Made by a program: the position numbers and the translations under genes | In this document: positions 45,959-55,183 of the stretch, piece after piece | Position numbering within the stretch: the stretch's first letter is position 1 | Layout: the number at the start of each line of letters is the position of its first letter | Assembly: GCF_015831355.1 (NCBI RefSeq) | Contig: NZ_JADWYR010000001.1 | Location: 1,612,001-1,676,000 of the forward strand | DNA length: 64,000 nucleotides | Source of the DNA: Panacibacter microcysteis | Lineage (GTDB): Bacteria > Bacteroidota > Bacteroidia > Chitinophagales > Chitinophagaceae | Direction of reading: 5' to 3' | The notes under the pieces: model-generated | The model's database searches: none | Told to the model about the DNA's origin: nothing | What the model saw: the letters and a program-made list of their open reading frames with translations, nothing else

Positions 45959-45990
45959 TTGAAGAGTGCGACGCAAGCAAAGCTTAATAG
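45959..45990 (+). repeat. dispersed intergenic repeat, copy 18 (partial left flank)
   Basis: GAAGAGTGCGACGCAAG then CAAAGCTTAATAG. The GTAC start of the core is lost. Confidence 0.7.
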
Positions 45991-46020
45991 TAGTGCTGCA
46001 GCATGGCTCAATATTGAATT

Positions 46021-46043
46021 AAAAAAGCACTTATGTGCTTTTT
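46021..46043 (-). terminator. hairpin terminator after murI
   Basis: AAAAAGCAC-TTAT-GTGCTTTTT stem with A-run before and T-run after, so it could work in either direction. It is downstream of murI on the minus strand. Confidence 0.65.
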
Positions 46044-46089
46044 CTTTTTATAACGAATTTAAAAAATGTTGGTGGTCTGTATTGCTACT

Positions 46090-46120
46090 ATGAAGCTTAG
46101 GTTGTGTCACTCACTTGTAC
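46090..46120 (-). repeat. dispersed intergenic repeat, copy 19 (GTGACAC core, GAAGCTT flank)
   Basis: Minus-strand core GTACAAGTGAGTGACACAAC (46101-46120), then CTAAGCTTCATA. It shows the GTGACAC core joined to the AGCTTCAT flank. Confidence 0.85.
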
Positions 46121-46179
46121 TGCAGAGCGTTAACGGGGCACACGATGCTGCCTTGCGTACATCGTGTGGTGCGTGTTTG

Positions 46180-47001
46180 TCAGCTAAGATCTGTATGTAT
46201 GGCACTCACCGGTCTCCCATAAAATGCAGCGGCATGCTTGTCAAAGTCTGCAGTTGAATCTGTAGTGTAAAATATCTTTTGGCCATTTTTGGACAGCCTT
46301 GTTTCCATCTCATTATGACGTTTCAGGTAATCTGCAAGACTGTTTGCAACAATCTTGCCCTGGGATAAAATGGTAATATCAACAGGTGTATATTCTGTGA
46401 TCTTTTTTATCAACAAAGGGTAATGCGTGCAGGCCAGCAAAATGGTATCTATGAGCGGTTCTTTTTTCAATAGCTGGTGAATGTTTTTCTTAATGAAAAA
46501 GTCTGCCCCATGGCCTTCATGCTCATTATTTTCCACCAGTGGAACCCACATAGGGCAGGCCTCCTGTATTACCTGTACGTCAGGATAAAACTTGTTGATC
46601 TCGATAACATAAGAGTTTGATTGCACGGTACCGTTGGTGGCGAGAACACCGACTTTCTTGCTTTTCGTATATTGGCCTACGACTTCAGTTGTTGGTCTTA
46701 TAACGCCCAGCACACGTTTATCCGGCGCCATTCGCGGCAGGTCATTTTGCTGTATTGTTCTTAAAGCTTTTGCCGATGCTGTATTACAGGCAAGAATAAC
46801 AAGCGGGCAACCTTGCCTGAAAAACCATTCCACGCACTGTAAGGTATAATGGTATACAGTATTGAACGAACGGTTGCCATAAGGTGAACGTGAGTTATCG
46901 CCAAGGTATATATAATCATACTGCGGCAGTTTGGCTACTATTTCTTTGAGCACCGTAAGACCGCCATAGCCTGAATCAAAAACACCGATACTTCCTTGCA
47001 T
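46180..47001 (-). CDS. murI: glutamate racemase
   Basis: A 273-residue cofactor-independent racemase supplying D-glutamate for peptidoglycan. Motifs: IGVFDSGYGGLTVLKEI with the catalytic-site Asp/Ser, YLGDNSRSPYGNRS, the first catalytic Cys (Cys72) in LACNTASAKAL and the second Cys in LLACTHYPLLI. Length is normal. It is the last gene of the uppS-bamA-ompH-ompH-murI cluster on the minus strand, separated from ompH by a strong terminator, so it likely has its own promoter. Confidence 0.95.
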   Translation of the reverse strand: MQGSIGVFDSGYGGLTVLKEIVAKLPQYDYIYLGDNSRSPYGNRSFNTVYHYTLQCVEWFFRQGCPLVILACNTASAKALRTIQQNDLPRMAPDKRVLGVIRPTTEVVGQYTKSKKVGVLATNGTVQSNSYVIEINKFYPDVQVIQEACPMWVPLVENNEHEGHGADFFIKKNIHQLLKKEPLIDTILLACTHYPLLIKKITEYTPVDITILSQGKIVANSLADYLKRHNEMETRLSKNGQKIFYTTDSTADFDKHAAAFYGRPVSAIHTDLS

Positions 47002-47103
47002 GTTATGCTGTTTTTCTTTTACTAAAGTACAGGTTTAAACAATGTGTTATGCAGTGTTGTAACAAGTTCACTTCTATATAGTAAAATACTGGAGTTGGCC
47101 AAT

Positions 47104-47133
47104 AAAAAAACCACGCATAAGCGTGGTTTTTTT
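47104..47133 (-). terminator. intrinsic terminator at end of ompH gene
   Basis: AAAAAAACCACGC-ATAA-GCGTGGTTTTTTT, a perfect stem with T-runs in both directions. It follows the second ompH stop on the minus strand and precedes murI. Confidence 0.9.
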
Positions 47134-47150
47134 ATAACAAGATTGTTGGA

Positions 47151-47774
47151 CTAATTTGTTTTTGGCTTTGTGGCACCGCCTGTTGCAGGCTTGGTAGCCG
47201 GAGGTGTTTTCGATGCATCCGGATCATCACCCACCTGCAGCAATTCCTGTGGCAGAGATGTAAGTTTCAATTCCTTTGCTACAGAGATAAACAGGTTATC
47301 GATAGGAAAACCCAGTTCATAAGTCTGTGGTTTAAGAATCAAATTATACTTTTTGGTTTCCAGTACTTTTTTGTAAGCATTTACTACCTGTGTGTAGAGG
47401 GGCTGTGCAAGCTGGCCTCTTTTCATCTCTACTTTTCTTTGAGCGATCTGCTGCCAGTAAACAAGATTCATTGCCATTTCTCTGCGCTTGCCATCAGTGT
47501 AGTCAAGAACAGCTTTTGATTTACCTGCGGTAGAGTCAGCCTTAAATGTGCTGTCTAAACGCTGGTATTCTGTTTGATAAATGTTATATTCTGTTGCTAA
47601 AGAATCCTGTTGGTAAATCTGCAACAGGCTATCTACTTCCGCATATTGGGGCATGCCGTATGTAACCATTGCATCAAGATCAAATACCGCGACCTTAAAC
47701 TGCTGTGCCTTAACCTCTCCACCTGCGAACAATACAGCAGAAAGAACGAGCATTGATAAAAAGACTTTTTTCAT
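47151..47774 (-). CDS. OmpH/Skp family periplasmic chaperone
   Basis: A 207-residue periplasmic protein with signal peptide (MKKVFLSMLVLSAVLFAGGE) and a long helical middle rich in charged residues typical of Skp/OmpH, which holds unfolded outer membrane proteins. The C-terminus is a Pro/Thr/Lys-rich tail (TPPATKPATGGATKPK), an extension beyond the usual OmpH end. Start at ATG 47774, eight residues inside the longest frame. It is paired with a second OmpH gene and bamA in one cluster. Confidence 0.88.
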   Translation of the reverse strand: MKKVFLSMLVLSAVLFAGGEVKAQQFKVAVFDLDAMVTYGMPQYAEVDSLLQIYQQDSLATEYNIYQTEYQRLDSTFKADSTAGKSKAVLDYTDGKRREMAMNLVYWQQIAQRKVEMKRGQLAQPLYTQVVNAYKKVLETKKYNLILKPQTYELGFPIDNLFISVAKELKLTSLPQELLQVGDDPDASKTPPATKPATGGATKPKTN

Positions 47775-47820
47775 GAGTGTGCTGTTGAATTTAAACAATT
47801 GATTTTTGATGATTGAATGT

Positions 47821-48333
47821 TTATTTTATGCCCAATTCGCGCAAGATATCATCGCTCTTGTCAAGTTTGGGGTCGGCAAATATAACAGTAATTCCTTCAC
47901 TTTTGTCAAGTATAAAGTCGTACCCGCGGGCTACTGCAATTTTTTGCACCGCGTTATAAACTTTATCCTGTAAGGGTTTTACCAGTTTTTCTCTTTCTTT
48001 GAAAAGGTCTCCCTGGTAGCCAAAGCGTCTTTTCTGGAGATCGCGTAATTCCTTTTCTTTATTGAACAGTTCATCTTCTCTTTTCTTCTTTAAATCATCG
48101 CTCAGCATAAACTGTTCTGCTTCGTAATCTTTGTACATTTTGTCGAGTTCAGCTTGCCTGCTGTCGATTTCTTTTTGCCACTGTTCGCTGATAAGCTGCA
48201 GTTTTTTGTCTGCATCTGTATACTCAGGCATTTTATTGAGGATATATTTTGTATCGATTACGGCGTAGCGCTGTGCATAGGAAGTTGCGGTAAGAAAGAA
48301 GCAACTAAGTACTATGATAAATATTTTTTTCAT
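47821..48333 (-). CDS. OmpH/Skp family periplasmic chaperone
   Basis: A 170-residue OmpH/Skp protein with signal peptide MKKIFIIVLSCFFLTATSYA, then YAVIDTKYILNKMPEYTDAD, a long coiled-coil helix (EIDSRQAELDKMYKDYEAEQ) and a returning strand YDFILDKSEGITVIFADPKL, the full Skp layout. Start at ATG 48333, since the 39 residues upstream come from repeat sequence. It probably assists BamA in outer membrane protein assembly. The other OmpH gene follows 47 bases later. Confidence 0.92.
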   Translation of the reverse strand: MKKIFIIVLSCFFLTATSYAQRYAVIDTKYILNKMPEYTDADKKLQLISEQWQKEIDSRQAELDKMYKDYEAEQFMLSDDLKKKREDELFNKEKELRDLQKRRFGYQGDLFKEREKLVKPLQDKVYNAVQKIAVARGYDFILDKSEGITVIFADPKLDKSDDILRELGIK

Positions 48334-48415
48334 ATAACAGGTTTTAGAGATCTGTAAAGTAAATGTTGGTAAGATTTCGCCCCGATCTTCGCACATGCTC
48401 CAAAGCGTTTCAACA

Positions 48416-48475
48416 GTACAAGCGTGCGACGCAACAGAAGCTTCATGCATAGGCTGCAGCCGGGCTCATACATAC
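48416..48475 (+). repeat. dispersed intergenic repeat, copy 20 (long form)
   Basis: GTACAAGCGTGCGACGCAAC (48416-48435), then AGAAGCTTCATGCATAGG and a tail CAGCCGGGCTCATACAT pointing at the bamA stop. Confidence 0.85.
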
Positions 48476-48487
48476 TGTTCTGCCAAA

Positions 48488-51238
48488 TCAATCCGGTTCA
48501 AAGCCCAGCATAAAGGTAAACCTTGATGCGTCTTTAAGCGAACCGCCATTCTTCATTCTGTCCAGGCCAATACCATAATCAAAGCCCAGCAAACCAAACA
48601 TTGGCAGGAAGAACCTTACACCTACACCTACTGAACGACGCAACTGGAACGGGTTGTAATCTTTAAACGAATACCATCCATTTGCCGCTTCGAAGAAGGT
48701 AAGTCCGTAAATAGTGCTGCTTGCTGCGGTGCTGAACGGATAGCGCAACTCCAGCGTGTATTTGTTGAACATGGTAAAGTATTGTGATGCGCCCTGCTGA
48801 TCAGGGTTTACACGAGGATCTGACGTTTCGTATACCGGGTAACCTCTTTGTGCAATGATATCGTAACCAAGCAGCGCGTAAGTGTTACTAAGGCCTGCAT
48901 CACCCACCTGGAACCTTTCAAACGGAGAAATTTCGAGGTCTTTGTTGTAGCGGCCAAGGTAACCAAACTTGGCAGCAAGCTTAAGTACAAACTGCCTGTT
49001 TCTTTCTTCACCTGCCGGTTTACCAATTGGTACATACCACTCGCCGGTAAAGCGCCATTTGTGGTATTCGATCCAGCTATATGGATTAGATGAATTAACG
49101 ATATTCTTGTTAAACAAAGAGTAAGGCGGTGTTAATGCAAGGCTCAGGTTGAAATTGGAACCTGTGCGGGGGAATATCTGCTGATCGAGCGAATACCTTG
49201 TAAGGTTCAACCTCAGACTAAGGTTGTTGGAAAAACCGTTCCTGAATAAACTACCATCGGGCAATTTCAATGTTTGTGAAATTGGATAGTTCTTCAGTTT
49301 ATAACGTGCAAAGCTTAATGAGGCTCCAAAAGAGAAATAGTCATCAGGCCATTTCAACTGCTTTTGTAAACCAATAGAAGCACCTGTTGTTTTGAAAAAA
49401 GAAGTGTCGGCCGCTGCCTTGGTATAGGTACCGGTTGTGTAATCGTAAGCATTGGCAAATTTTGTATCGTAAAAACTTACGGTGAACGCGTTTCTTTTTT
49501 TGCCACCCAGCCATGGTTCAGTAAATGATACGTTGTAAGAACGGTAAGCACGGCCATTACTTTGTACACGCAGGCTTAACTTCTGGCCATCACCAACGGG
49601 TAACGGATCCCATGCTTTTTTGTTCCAGATGTTTTTTATTGAAAAGTTATTGAACGAAACACCTACCGTACCAGTAAGACCAATACCGCCACCAAAACCT
49701 GCGCTAAGCTCAAGCTGGTCGCTGGATTTTTCAACCACATTCCAGGTAACATCTACTGTACCATCTTCCGGGTTTGGAACAATATTGGGAGAAATCTTTT
49801 CCTGGTCGAAGAAGCTGAGGTTGGCAATCTCACGCTGAGAACGGATCACATCGCTACGGCTGAATTTCTCACCCGGTAATGTTCTAAGTTCGCGCCTTAT
49901 CACATATTCCTTTGTACGGTCATTGCCCGCAATACGAACATTTTTCCATCTGGCCTGTGGGCCTTCCTGTATCTTGATCTCAAAATCGATGGTATCATTG
50001 TAAACAGCGGTCTCAATCGGGTTAACCTGGAAGAAGAGATAGCCATCATCCATATACAACCCGCTAATGTCTCCACCCTCAGGAGAAATACTTTTACCAA
50101 GTTTTTTATTCAGTAACTCGGCATTGTAAATATCTCCTTTCTTCACACCAAGAATAACGGTAAGCAAAGAATCGGAATATTTAGAATTGCCTTTCCAGGT
50201 AATATTGCCAAAATAGTATTTGTGCCCTTCATCAACTTTAAGATCAATATTGATATTTCCCCTGGCATTTGAATACACTTTATCCTGAACAATGGCTGCA
50301 TCCCGGTTACCCAGCGAGTTGTAGTATTCAATGATTTTTTCTTTGTCTTCTTCGTATTTCTTCTCATCGAATTTTGCGTTGGAAAAAATCTTCAGGCGTA
50401 CATAGGGGTCAAGTACCCGGCGTGTTTTGGTAAAAGTAAGGTATCCTTTGTCGTGCAGGTATTCGCTGAAAGTATAACGGGAAGGATTGGCAATACCGCC
50501 AGAGTCTTTGGGTGGAAACAGTGTTAAGCGGGTCATTTCTTTTGTACCCTTCATTTGCTTTTTCAGCTTAAGCTCATTCACTGTTTCATTGCCAATAAGG
50601 TTGATCTGGTTGATCTTTACTTTACTGCCTTTATTTATATAAAGGTATAAAACCACCGAGTTTTCAAGCGTTGTATCCCTTATGGTCTCAATGTTTACTT
50701 TTACGTTACGGAAACCTTTTTCAAAATAAAATTTGTCAATCGCGTCAATAGCGGTACGCTTCATGTTTTCCGTAACCACACGTCCTTTTACTAACCCTGT
50801 TTTAGGGCCAAGATCATCCTGCTCAGATTTATTTACGTTGCGCAGGTAATAGTTAGATAAGCGGGGCCTTTCTGTTACATTGATTTCTATCGAAATATTA
50901 TTGCCGTCCAGTTTTGTAAGATAAATGGCCACATCGCTAAAGTAATTCTGCGCCCAGAGTTTGTTGATCGCTTTTGCAAAATTATCACCGCCGGGCAGTG
51001 TTACTTCGTCACCAACATTTAAACCGGCTACCGATGTAAGCAGGGCCTGGTCAAAATATTTGTTGCCTGTAACCTTTATATCAGCAATTTTATATTTCTG
51101 AGGGGTGGTCTGGTTTAAAATATTAAGCAGTTCTGGATCTAAAGATGTAATTGATGTATCGGCAACCTGGGCTTCAACTGCAAGACCTGATAAACCAAAA
51201 ACAAATAGCGCTAATAAAGACTTATAAAATCGCTGCAT
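48488..51238 (-). CDS. bamA: outer membrane protein assembly factor BamA
   Basis: A 916-residue Omp85 protein: signal peptide, then about five POTRA domains (residues about 40-470) and a C-terminal 16-strand barrel. Features include IEINVTERPRLSNYYLRNVN, the POTRA repeats GYLFFQVNPIETAVYNDTID, and barrel strands such as RRSVGVGVRFFLPMFGLLGF with the GFDYGIGLDRM region. It inserts beta-barrel proteins such as SusC into the outer membrane. The C-terminus reads FTFMLGFEPD rather than ending in an aromatic residue, a minor departure from the usual beta signal. Confidence 0.95.
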   Translation of the reverse strand: MQRFYKSLLALFVFGLSGLAVEAQVADTSITSLDPELLNILNQTTPQKYKIADIKVTGNKYFDQALLTSVAGLNVGDEVTLPGGDNFAKAINKLWAQNYFSDVAIYLTKLDGNNISIEINVTERPRLSNYYLRNVNKSEQDDLGPKTGLVKGRVVTENMKRTAIDAIDKFYFEKGFRNVKVNIETIRDTTLENSVVLYLYINKGSKVKINQINLIGNETVNELKLKKQMKGTKEMTRLTLFPPKDSGGIANPSRYTFSEYLHDKGYLTFTKTRRVLDPYVRLKIFSNAKFDEKKYEEDKEKIIEYYNSLGNRDAAIVQDKVYSNARGNINIDLKVDEGHKYYFGNITWKGNSKYSDSLLTVILGVKKGDIYNAELLNKKLGKSISPEGGDISGLYMDDGYLFFQVNPIETAVYNDTIDFEIKIQEGPQARWKNVRIAGNDRTKEYVIRRELRTLPGEKFSRSDVIRSQREIANLSFFDQEKISPNIVPNPEDGTVDVTWNVVEKSSDQLELSAGFGGGIGLTGTVGVSFNNFSIKNIWNKKAWDPLPVGDGQKLSLRVQSNGRAYRSYNVSFTEPWLGGKKRNAFTVSFYDTKFANAYDYTTGTYTKAAADTSFFKTTGASIGLQKQLKWPDDYFSFGASLSFARYKLKNYPISQTLKLPDGSLFRNGFSNNLSLRLNLTRYSLDQQIFPRTGSNFNLSLALTPPYSLFNKNIVNSSNPYSWIEYHKWRFTGEWYVPIGKPAGEERNRQFVLKLAAKFGYLGRYNKDLEISPFERFQVGDAGLSNTYALLGYDIIAQRGYPVYETSDPRVNPDQQGASQYFTMFNKYTLELRYPFSTAASSTIYGLTFFEAANGWYSFKDYNPFQLRRSVGVGVRFFLPMFGLLGFDYGIGLDRMKNGGSLKDASRFTFMLGFEPD

Positions 51239-51378
51239 CCGGTTCGTGTTTGAAAATGCTTCTGCAGTTATGTTTTATGGTTATTGCAGACGCTTAAGAT
51301 TTTAAGTTGGGCAAATTAAAAGGATTATTCAGAATTGTGTCAAAACTGTTTGTTAAAACAAACGGTGCTTATTTTAAT

Positions 51379-52137
51379 TTAATGCACCGGTTCAGTCTTT
51401 ACCTGCTCTCCTGTTTTACCAAATCTGCGTTCCCTGTTTTGATAATCAATAATTGCTTCGTACAGGTTCTCTTTCCTGAAATCAGGCCACCTGACATTTG
51501 TAAAATACAATTCTGCATAAGCTAACTGGTATAAAAGAAAGTTGCTGATCCGGTATTCACCGCTGGTTCTTATCATTAGTTCAGGATCGGGGAATTCGCT
51601 GGTGGTTAAATAACGCTGCAACGTATCTTGGTTGATGGTTTCAGGTTCAATTTTGCCATTTTTTACATCAACAGCAATATTTTTTACGGCGTTTACCAGC
51701 TCCCAGCGGCTGCTATAGCTAAGTGCCATAATCAGGTGCATGCTGGTGTTGTCGTGGGTTTCATCGAGTACTTCCTGCAGTTCCTTCCGTGCCCTGTCCG
51801 GCAACATGCTCATGTCACCAATAACATGGAGCTTTATGTTGTTTTTTTTAAGATCGGCAGCTTCTTTCTTAATGGTTTCAATAAGCAGCTCCATTAAACC
51901 GGTAACTTCCTGTGCCGGCCGGTCCCAGTTTTCGGTACTAAAAGCGTATAAAGTGAGGTATTGAATGCCAATTTCGCCGGCGCCTTCAACAATATTCCGT
52001 ACACTTTCCACGCCATGGAAATGACCGTATAACCTGTCCTGGCCTTTTTCCCTGGCCCAGCGACCGTTACCGTCCATTATAATGGCCACGTGTTTCGGAA
52101 GGCGTGTTTTATCTATTTTTTCCAGCAAATCCTGCAT
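51379..52137 (-). CDS. uppS: undecaprenyl diphosphate synthase (isoprenyl transferase)
   Basis: A 252-residue cis-prenyltransferase making the C55 lipid carrier for peptidoglycan and other cell envelope polymers. It shows HVAIIMDGNGRWAREKGQDR (with the catalytic Asp), GAGEIGIQYLTLYAFSTENW, ALSYSSRWELVNAVKNIA and the C-terminal IRTSGEYRISNFLLYQLAYA, PDFRKENLYEAI. Length is normal. It is the first gene of the cell envelope cluster on the minus strand. Confidence 0.96.
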   Translation of the reverse strand: MQDLLEKIDKTRLPKHVAIIMDGNGRWAREKGQDRLYGHFHGVESVRNIVEGAGEIGIQYLTLYAFSTENWDRPAQEVTGLMELLIETIKKEAADLKKNNIKLHVIGDMSMLPDRARKELQEVLDETHDNTSMHLIMALSYSSRWELVNAVKNIAVDVKNGKIEPETINQDTLQRYLTTSEFPDPELMIRTSGEYRISNFLLYQLAYAELYFTNVRWPDFRKENLYEAIIDYQNRERRFGKTGEQVKTEPVH

Positions 52138-52258
52138 ACTTAGGCATTAAAGGATGGCAAAATTAATGAAATAGATGGGTTATGTGCGGGCACTTTTAAA
52201 ATAAGTAGCATATACCTTATGTAAAGCCGGGTTTTTATGTAGCGGGCTATGGTTTTCT

Positions 52259-52295
52259 ATGGCATCGCCTGTTGTGTCACTCCCTTCAGGGTTCC
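52259..52295 (-). repeat. dispersed intergenic repeat, copy 21 (GTGACAC core, GGCGATGCC flank)
   Basis: Minus-strand: GGAACCCTGAAGGGAGTGAC, then ACAACAGGCGATGCCAT. Nearly identical to copy 12, including the left flank. Confidence 0.8.
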
Positions 52296-52463
52296 TCATT
52301 TATGGCAGCTGTGGCGTTCTGTTTAGCCGGCCTGTACGCACTAAGACAAAGGTGAAAAGAACAGCAACCTGCATGCGCCTGGTAAAGACTGCTCCCTTTT
52401 GCTGGAACCATTCATGACCATGACTTCGCTTCAGTCTTCGCATTGCCCGGCAAAGTTCCTGCC

Positions 52464-52522
52464 GTACAAGAGTGCGACGCAACGGAAGTTCAATATGTGT
52501 ACAGGTGCCGGGTACATAAAAA
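52464..52522 (+). repeat. dispersed intergenic repeat, copy 22 (long form)
   Basis: GTACAAGAGTGCGACGCAAC (52464-52483), then GGAAGTTCAATATGTG and a tail GTGCCGGGTACATAAAA reaching the dnaX stop. Confidence 0.85.
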
Positions 52523-54358
52523 TCAGTAATCCAGTTCCAGCCGTAATTTATCTCTCAGGTCTCTTAACAAGGGATACCTTTCGGCCATCTTCTCAAAGCG
52601 CTGCCGGCTGTTGAGTACAAGGTTTGCCGGTACTTCTTCCTCTTCTCCCTGCTCTACAAGTACTTTAAAGGTAATACTGCGGTTGTTGAAAGCCTGCTGT
52701 ACAAAATCTGCCAGCAACATCTTTTCCTGTTCTATAAAGCGCTGTTGCGTAATGGCATGCACAACCACGGTGAAGAAATTATCTGTTTCTATATTAAGCT
52801 TTGCAAGCTTAAACGTATTGGCAGAAGAATGCTTTTGTTGCTCTTCCATCTTTAAGCCATATTGGTTCCAGGTATCCTGCAGTTTGTTTAGTTCCAGCGC
52901 TTCTGCTTCTTTGATCTCCTCAATATTGTACTGGTCGCCAATTTTGGCCCTTAAAGTTTCGAGCAGGCTTACCTTGCCAACCGCAGGCCGGGCGGTTGCG
53001 GCCGCTGCAGATTGTGCACCATTAACAGGTAGTTTTGCTGCCACGGTTGCCGTGGCTGTATTGGCTTTTGGCTTTGTTGCTGGTTTTGTTTCCGGCTGTA
53101 CTTCTTCCTGTATGTATAACCTGGACGACTGCTGAGTGGCGGGTTTGGCATCTGTAGCCGCTGCCTTTACCTGCAAAGGATTGATGTTTTTAATTTTATA
53201 AGCTACAGGGCCGTCAAGCCGTTTTTTTTTAATTACGGTACCATTATCTGTGGAAAGTTCAATGGCCTGTTGCAAAAAGTTGAGTTTAATCAGCGCCATT
53301 TCCACGTGCAGTCTTTTGTTGCGGGCCATCTTGTAGTTAATTTCCGCTTCGTTCAAAATGTTCAAAGCACTTACCAAAAAGGAAAGGCCGGTGGCTTTCG
53401 CTACCGAAGTGTATTTTTCCTGCATACCTTCTACCACATCCAGTAATGCTGCGGCCTTTACATCTTTACATACCAGTATGTTTCGTATAAATTCTGCAAA
53501 GCCATTTAGCACCATGTCGCCTTCAAAACCTTTTTTATTGATCTCATCATACAGCAACATAGCCGCTGCAAGATCCTGTTGCAGCAGGTGCTCCAATAAA
53601 CGGAAATAGTAGTCGTGATCAAGAATATTTAAATGCTCCAGCGTATTCTGGTATGTTACTTCGCCGTTGGTAAAGCTTACGATTTTGTCCAGAATGCTTA
53701 GTGCATCCCGCATGCAACCCTCGCTTTTCTGTGCTATTACCTGCAATGCAGCTTTGTCTGCTTTTATTTCTTCCTTATCGGCTATTTCCTGCAGGTGCTC
53801 TACGGTATCATTTCCTGTAATACGTTTAAAATCGAAGATCTGGCAACGCGATAAAATGGTAGGAAGTATTTTGTGCTTTTCTGTAGTAGCTAAAATGAAT
53901 ATAGCATAAGGTGGCGGTTCTTCCAGTGTTTTAAGGAATGCATTGAATGCGCTTGCGCTAAGCATGTGTACCTCATCTACAATATATACTTTGTACTTAC
54001 CTGCCTGTGGTGCAAAGCGCACCTGCTCTACAAGAGATCTTATATCATCCACAGAATTATTCGAAGCGGCATCCAGTTCATGAATGTTCAAAGAAATTCC
54101 ATCGTTAAAACTTTTGCATGAATGACATTCGTTGCATGCTTCACCATCCGGCTGAAGATTCTCGCAATTGATTGTTTTGGCAAGTATACGTGCACAGGTT
54201 GTTTTACCTACGCCACGCGGACCACAAAACAGAAAAGCATGCGCAAGCTGGTTATTCCTGATAGCGTTTTTGAGCGTGGTGGTAATGTGGGCCTGGCCAA
54301 CAACAGTGTCAAAGGTTTGTGGCCTGTATTTTCTTGCCGAAACAATAAATTTGTCCAT
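52523..54358 (-). CDS. dnaX: DNA polymerase III subunit gamma/tau
   Basis: A 611-residue clamp-loader ATPase. The AAA+ module has Walker A GPRGVGKTT (Lys52), a zinc site with Cys65, Cys75, Cys78 and Cys81, Walker B/DExx VDEVHMLS, and the SRC motif LSRCQIFDFKRI. The C-terminal region (about 380-480) is a low-complexity Ala/Thr/Lys/Pro linker, then a conserved tail. Cytosolic, part of the replisome. It starts divergently from nothing nearby; the exonuclease gene lies upstream on the same strand. Confidence 0.96.
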   Translation of the reverse strand: MDKFIVSARKYRPQTFDTVVGQAHITTTLKNAIRNNQLAHAFLFCGPRGVGKTTCARILAKTINCENLQPDGEACNECHSCKSFNDGISLNIHELDAASNNSVDDIRSLVEQVRFAPQAGKYKVYIVDEVHMLSASAFNAFLKTLEEPPPYAIFILATTEKHKILPTILSRCQIFDFKRITGNDTVEHLQEIADKEEIKADKAALQVIAQKSEGCMRDALSILDKIVSFTNGEVTYQNTLEHLNILDHDYYFRLLEHLLQQDLAAAMLLYDEINKKGFEGDMVLNGFAEFIRNILVCKDVKAAALLDVVEGMQEKYTSVAKATGLSFLVSALNILNEAEINYKMARNKRLHVEMALIKLNFLQQAIELSTDNGTVIKKKRLDGPVAYKIKNINPLQVKAAATDAKPATQQSSRLYIQEEVQPETKPATKPKANTATATVAAKLPVNGAQSAAAATARPAVGKVSLLETLRAKIGDQYNIEEIKEAEALELNKLQDTWNQYGLKMEEQQKHSSANTFKLAKLNIETDNFFTVVVHAITQQRFIEQEKMLLADFVQQAFNNRSITFKVLVEQGEEEEVPANLVLNSRQRFEKMAERYPLLRDLRDKLRLELDY

Positions 54359-54420
54359 AACACTGCAAGATAATAATGTTCACTGTTTTCGATCTGTGGT
54401 TTAAGATTTAGTTGTGCACA

Positions 54421-55158
54421 TCAGGAAACAATGGTTATGTCGTTATCAGTAAGCAGCGGAAGGTTTTTGAACCGCAGTATCAGGTTGGCTACAACAATCA
54501 CGTCCCGCTGGCAATATTCAACAATCCTCGGTAGGTTTTTTTCCTCGTAGTAAACATGTTGCACCTGGCTGCCATCAATATCTGTTTTTGAAGTAGGCAC
54601 ATCCAATACATTTGCCAGCAGGTGAAGTGATGTATAATGTTTGTAATCGCCAAATTTCCACCACTGCAGCGTATCTGTCATCTTCACTTCCCATGGTTTT
54701 GCACCCTGGAAGCTGAGATATGAAGGAAGCGGTATATGATTGATGAGCATACGCCTGCACAAATAAGGAATATCGAACTCTCTTATATTATGTCCTGCAA
54801 ATTGAAAATTTTTATTATGTTTATGCCACTTATCTGTTATCTCAATAAATGACCGAAGCAGCAATCCCTCATCGTCTCCTGAAATACTTTTTAAGCGTAG
54901 TGATGGCTTATTTTCTTCATTATTATGAAAGAATCCGGTGCTTATACAAATCACTTTTCCAAACTCTGCAAGTATGCCAGCCCTTTGCTGGTAAGCGTTT
55001 TCAGGCGAAACATTTTCTGGCACGGTTTTGGAAATCTTGTCGCTCCAGAGACTTTTCCAGGCTTCCGGGAGTTGCGCATAATCCCGGTACTGAGGCACAG
55101 TTTCAATGTCAATTACCAATAAGTTATAAATAGAATCAGCACCATAAACATTTGTCAT
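54421..55158 (-). CDS. DEDD-type 3'-5' exonuclease (PolB-like exonuclease domain)
   Basis: A 245-residue exonuclease with the three acidic motifs of the DnaQ-like fold: Exo I LVIDIETVP (Asp, Glu), Exo II FAGHNIREFDIPYL (Asp) and Exo III VEYCQRDVIVV (Asp with a preceding Tyr, DEDDy type). The pattern matches predicted exonucleases related to the proofreading domain of family B DNA polymerases, but no polymerase part is present. It lies 62 bases upstream of dnaX on the same strand and could be cotranscribed with it; a role in DNA repair is inferred. Confidence 0.88.
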   Translation of the reverse strand: MTNVYGADSIYNLLVIDIETVPQYRDYAQLPEAWKSLWSDKISKTVPENVSPENAYQQRAGILAEFGKVICISTGFFHNNEENKPSLRLKSISGDDEGLLLRSFIEITDKWHKHNKNFQFAGHNIREFDIPYLCRRMLINHIPLPSYLSFQGAKPWEVKMTDTLQWWKFGDYKHYTSLHLLANVLDVPTSKTDIDGSQVQHVYYEEKNLPRIVEYCQRDVIVVANLILRFKNLPLLTDNDITIVS

Positions 55159-55183
55159 ATAAACACTTAAATTTCTTATTAAT

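Larger units (their letters stand above)
52138..52522. other. 385-bp gap between uppS and dnaX
   Basis: No gene is seen. It holds repeat copies 21 and 22 and the leader of uppS; the rest is unremarkable. Confidence 0.5.

Noticed and set aside
46138-46172. Hairpin GCACACGATG...CATCGTGTGGTGC near the murI end
   Set aside because: It has no T-run on either side, so it was not called a terminator; its role is unclear.
48488-48520. BamA truncated at the C-terminus because it ends GFEPD and not in an aromatic residue
   Set aside because: Total length and the barrel strands are complete, so this is more likely natural variation than truncation.
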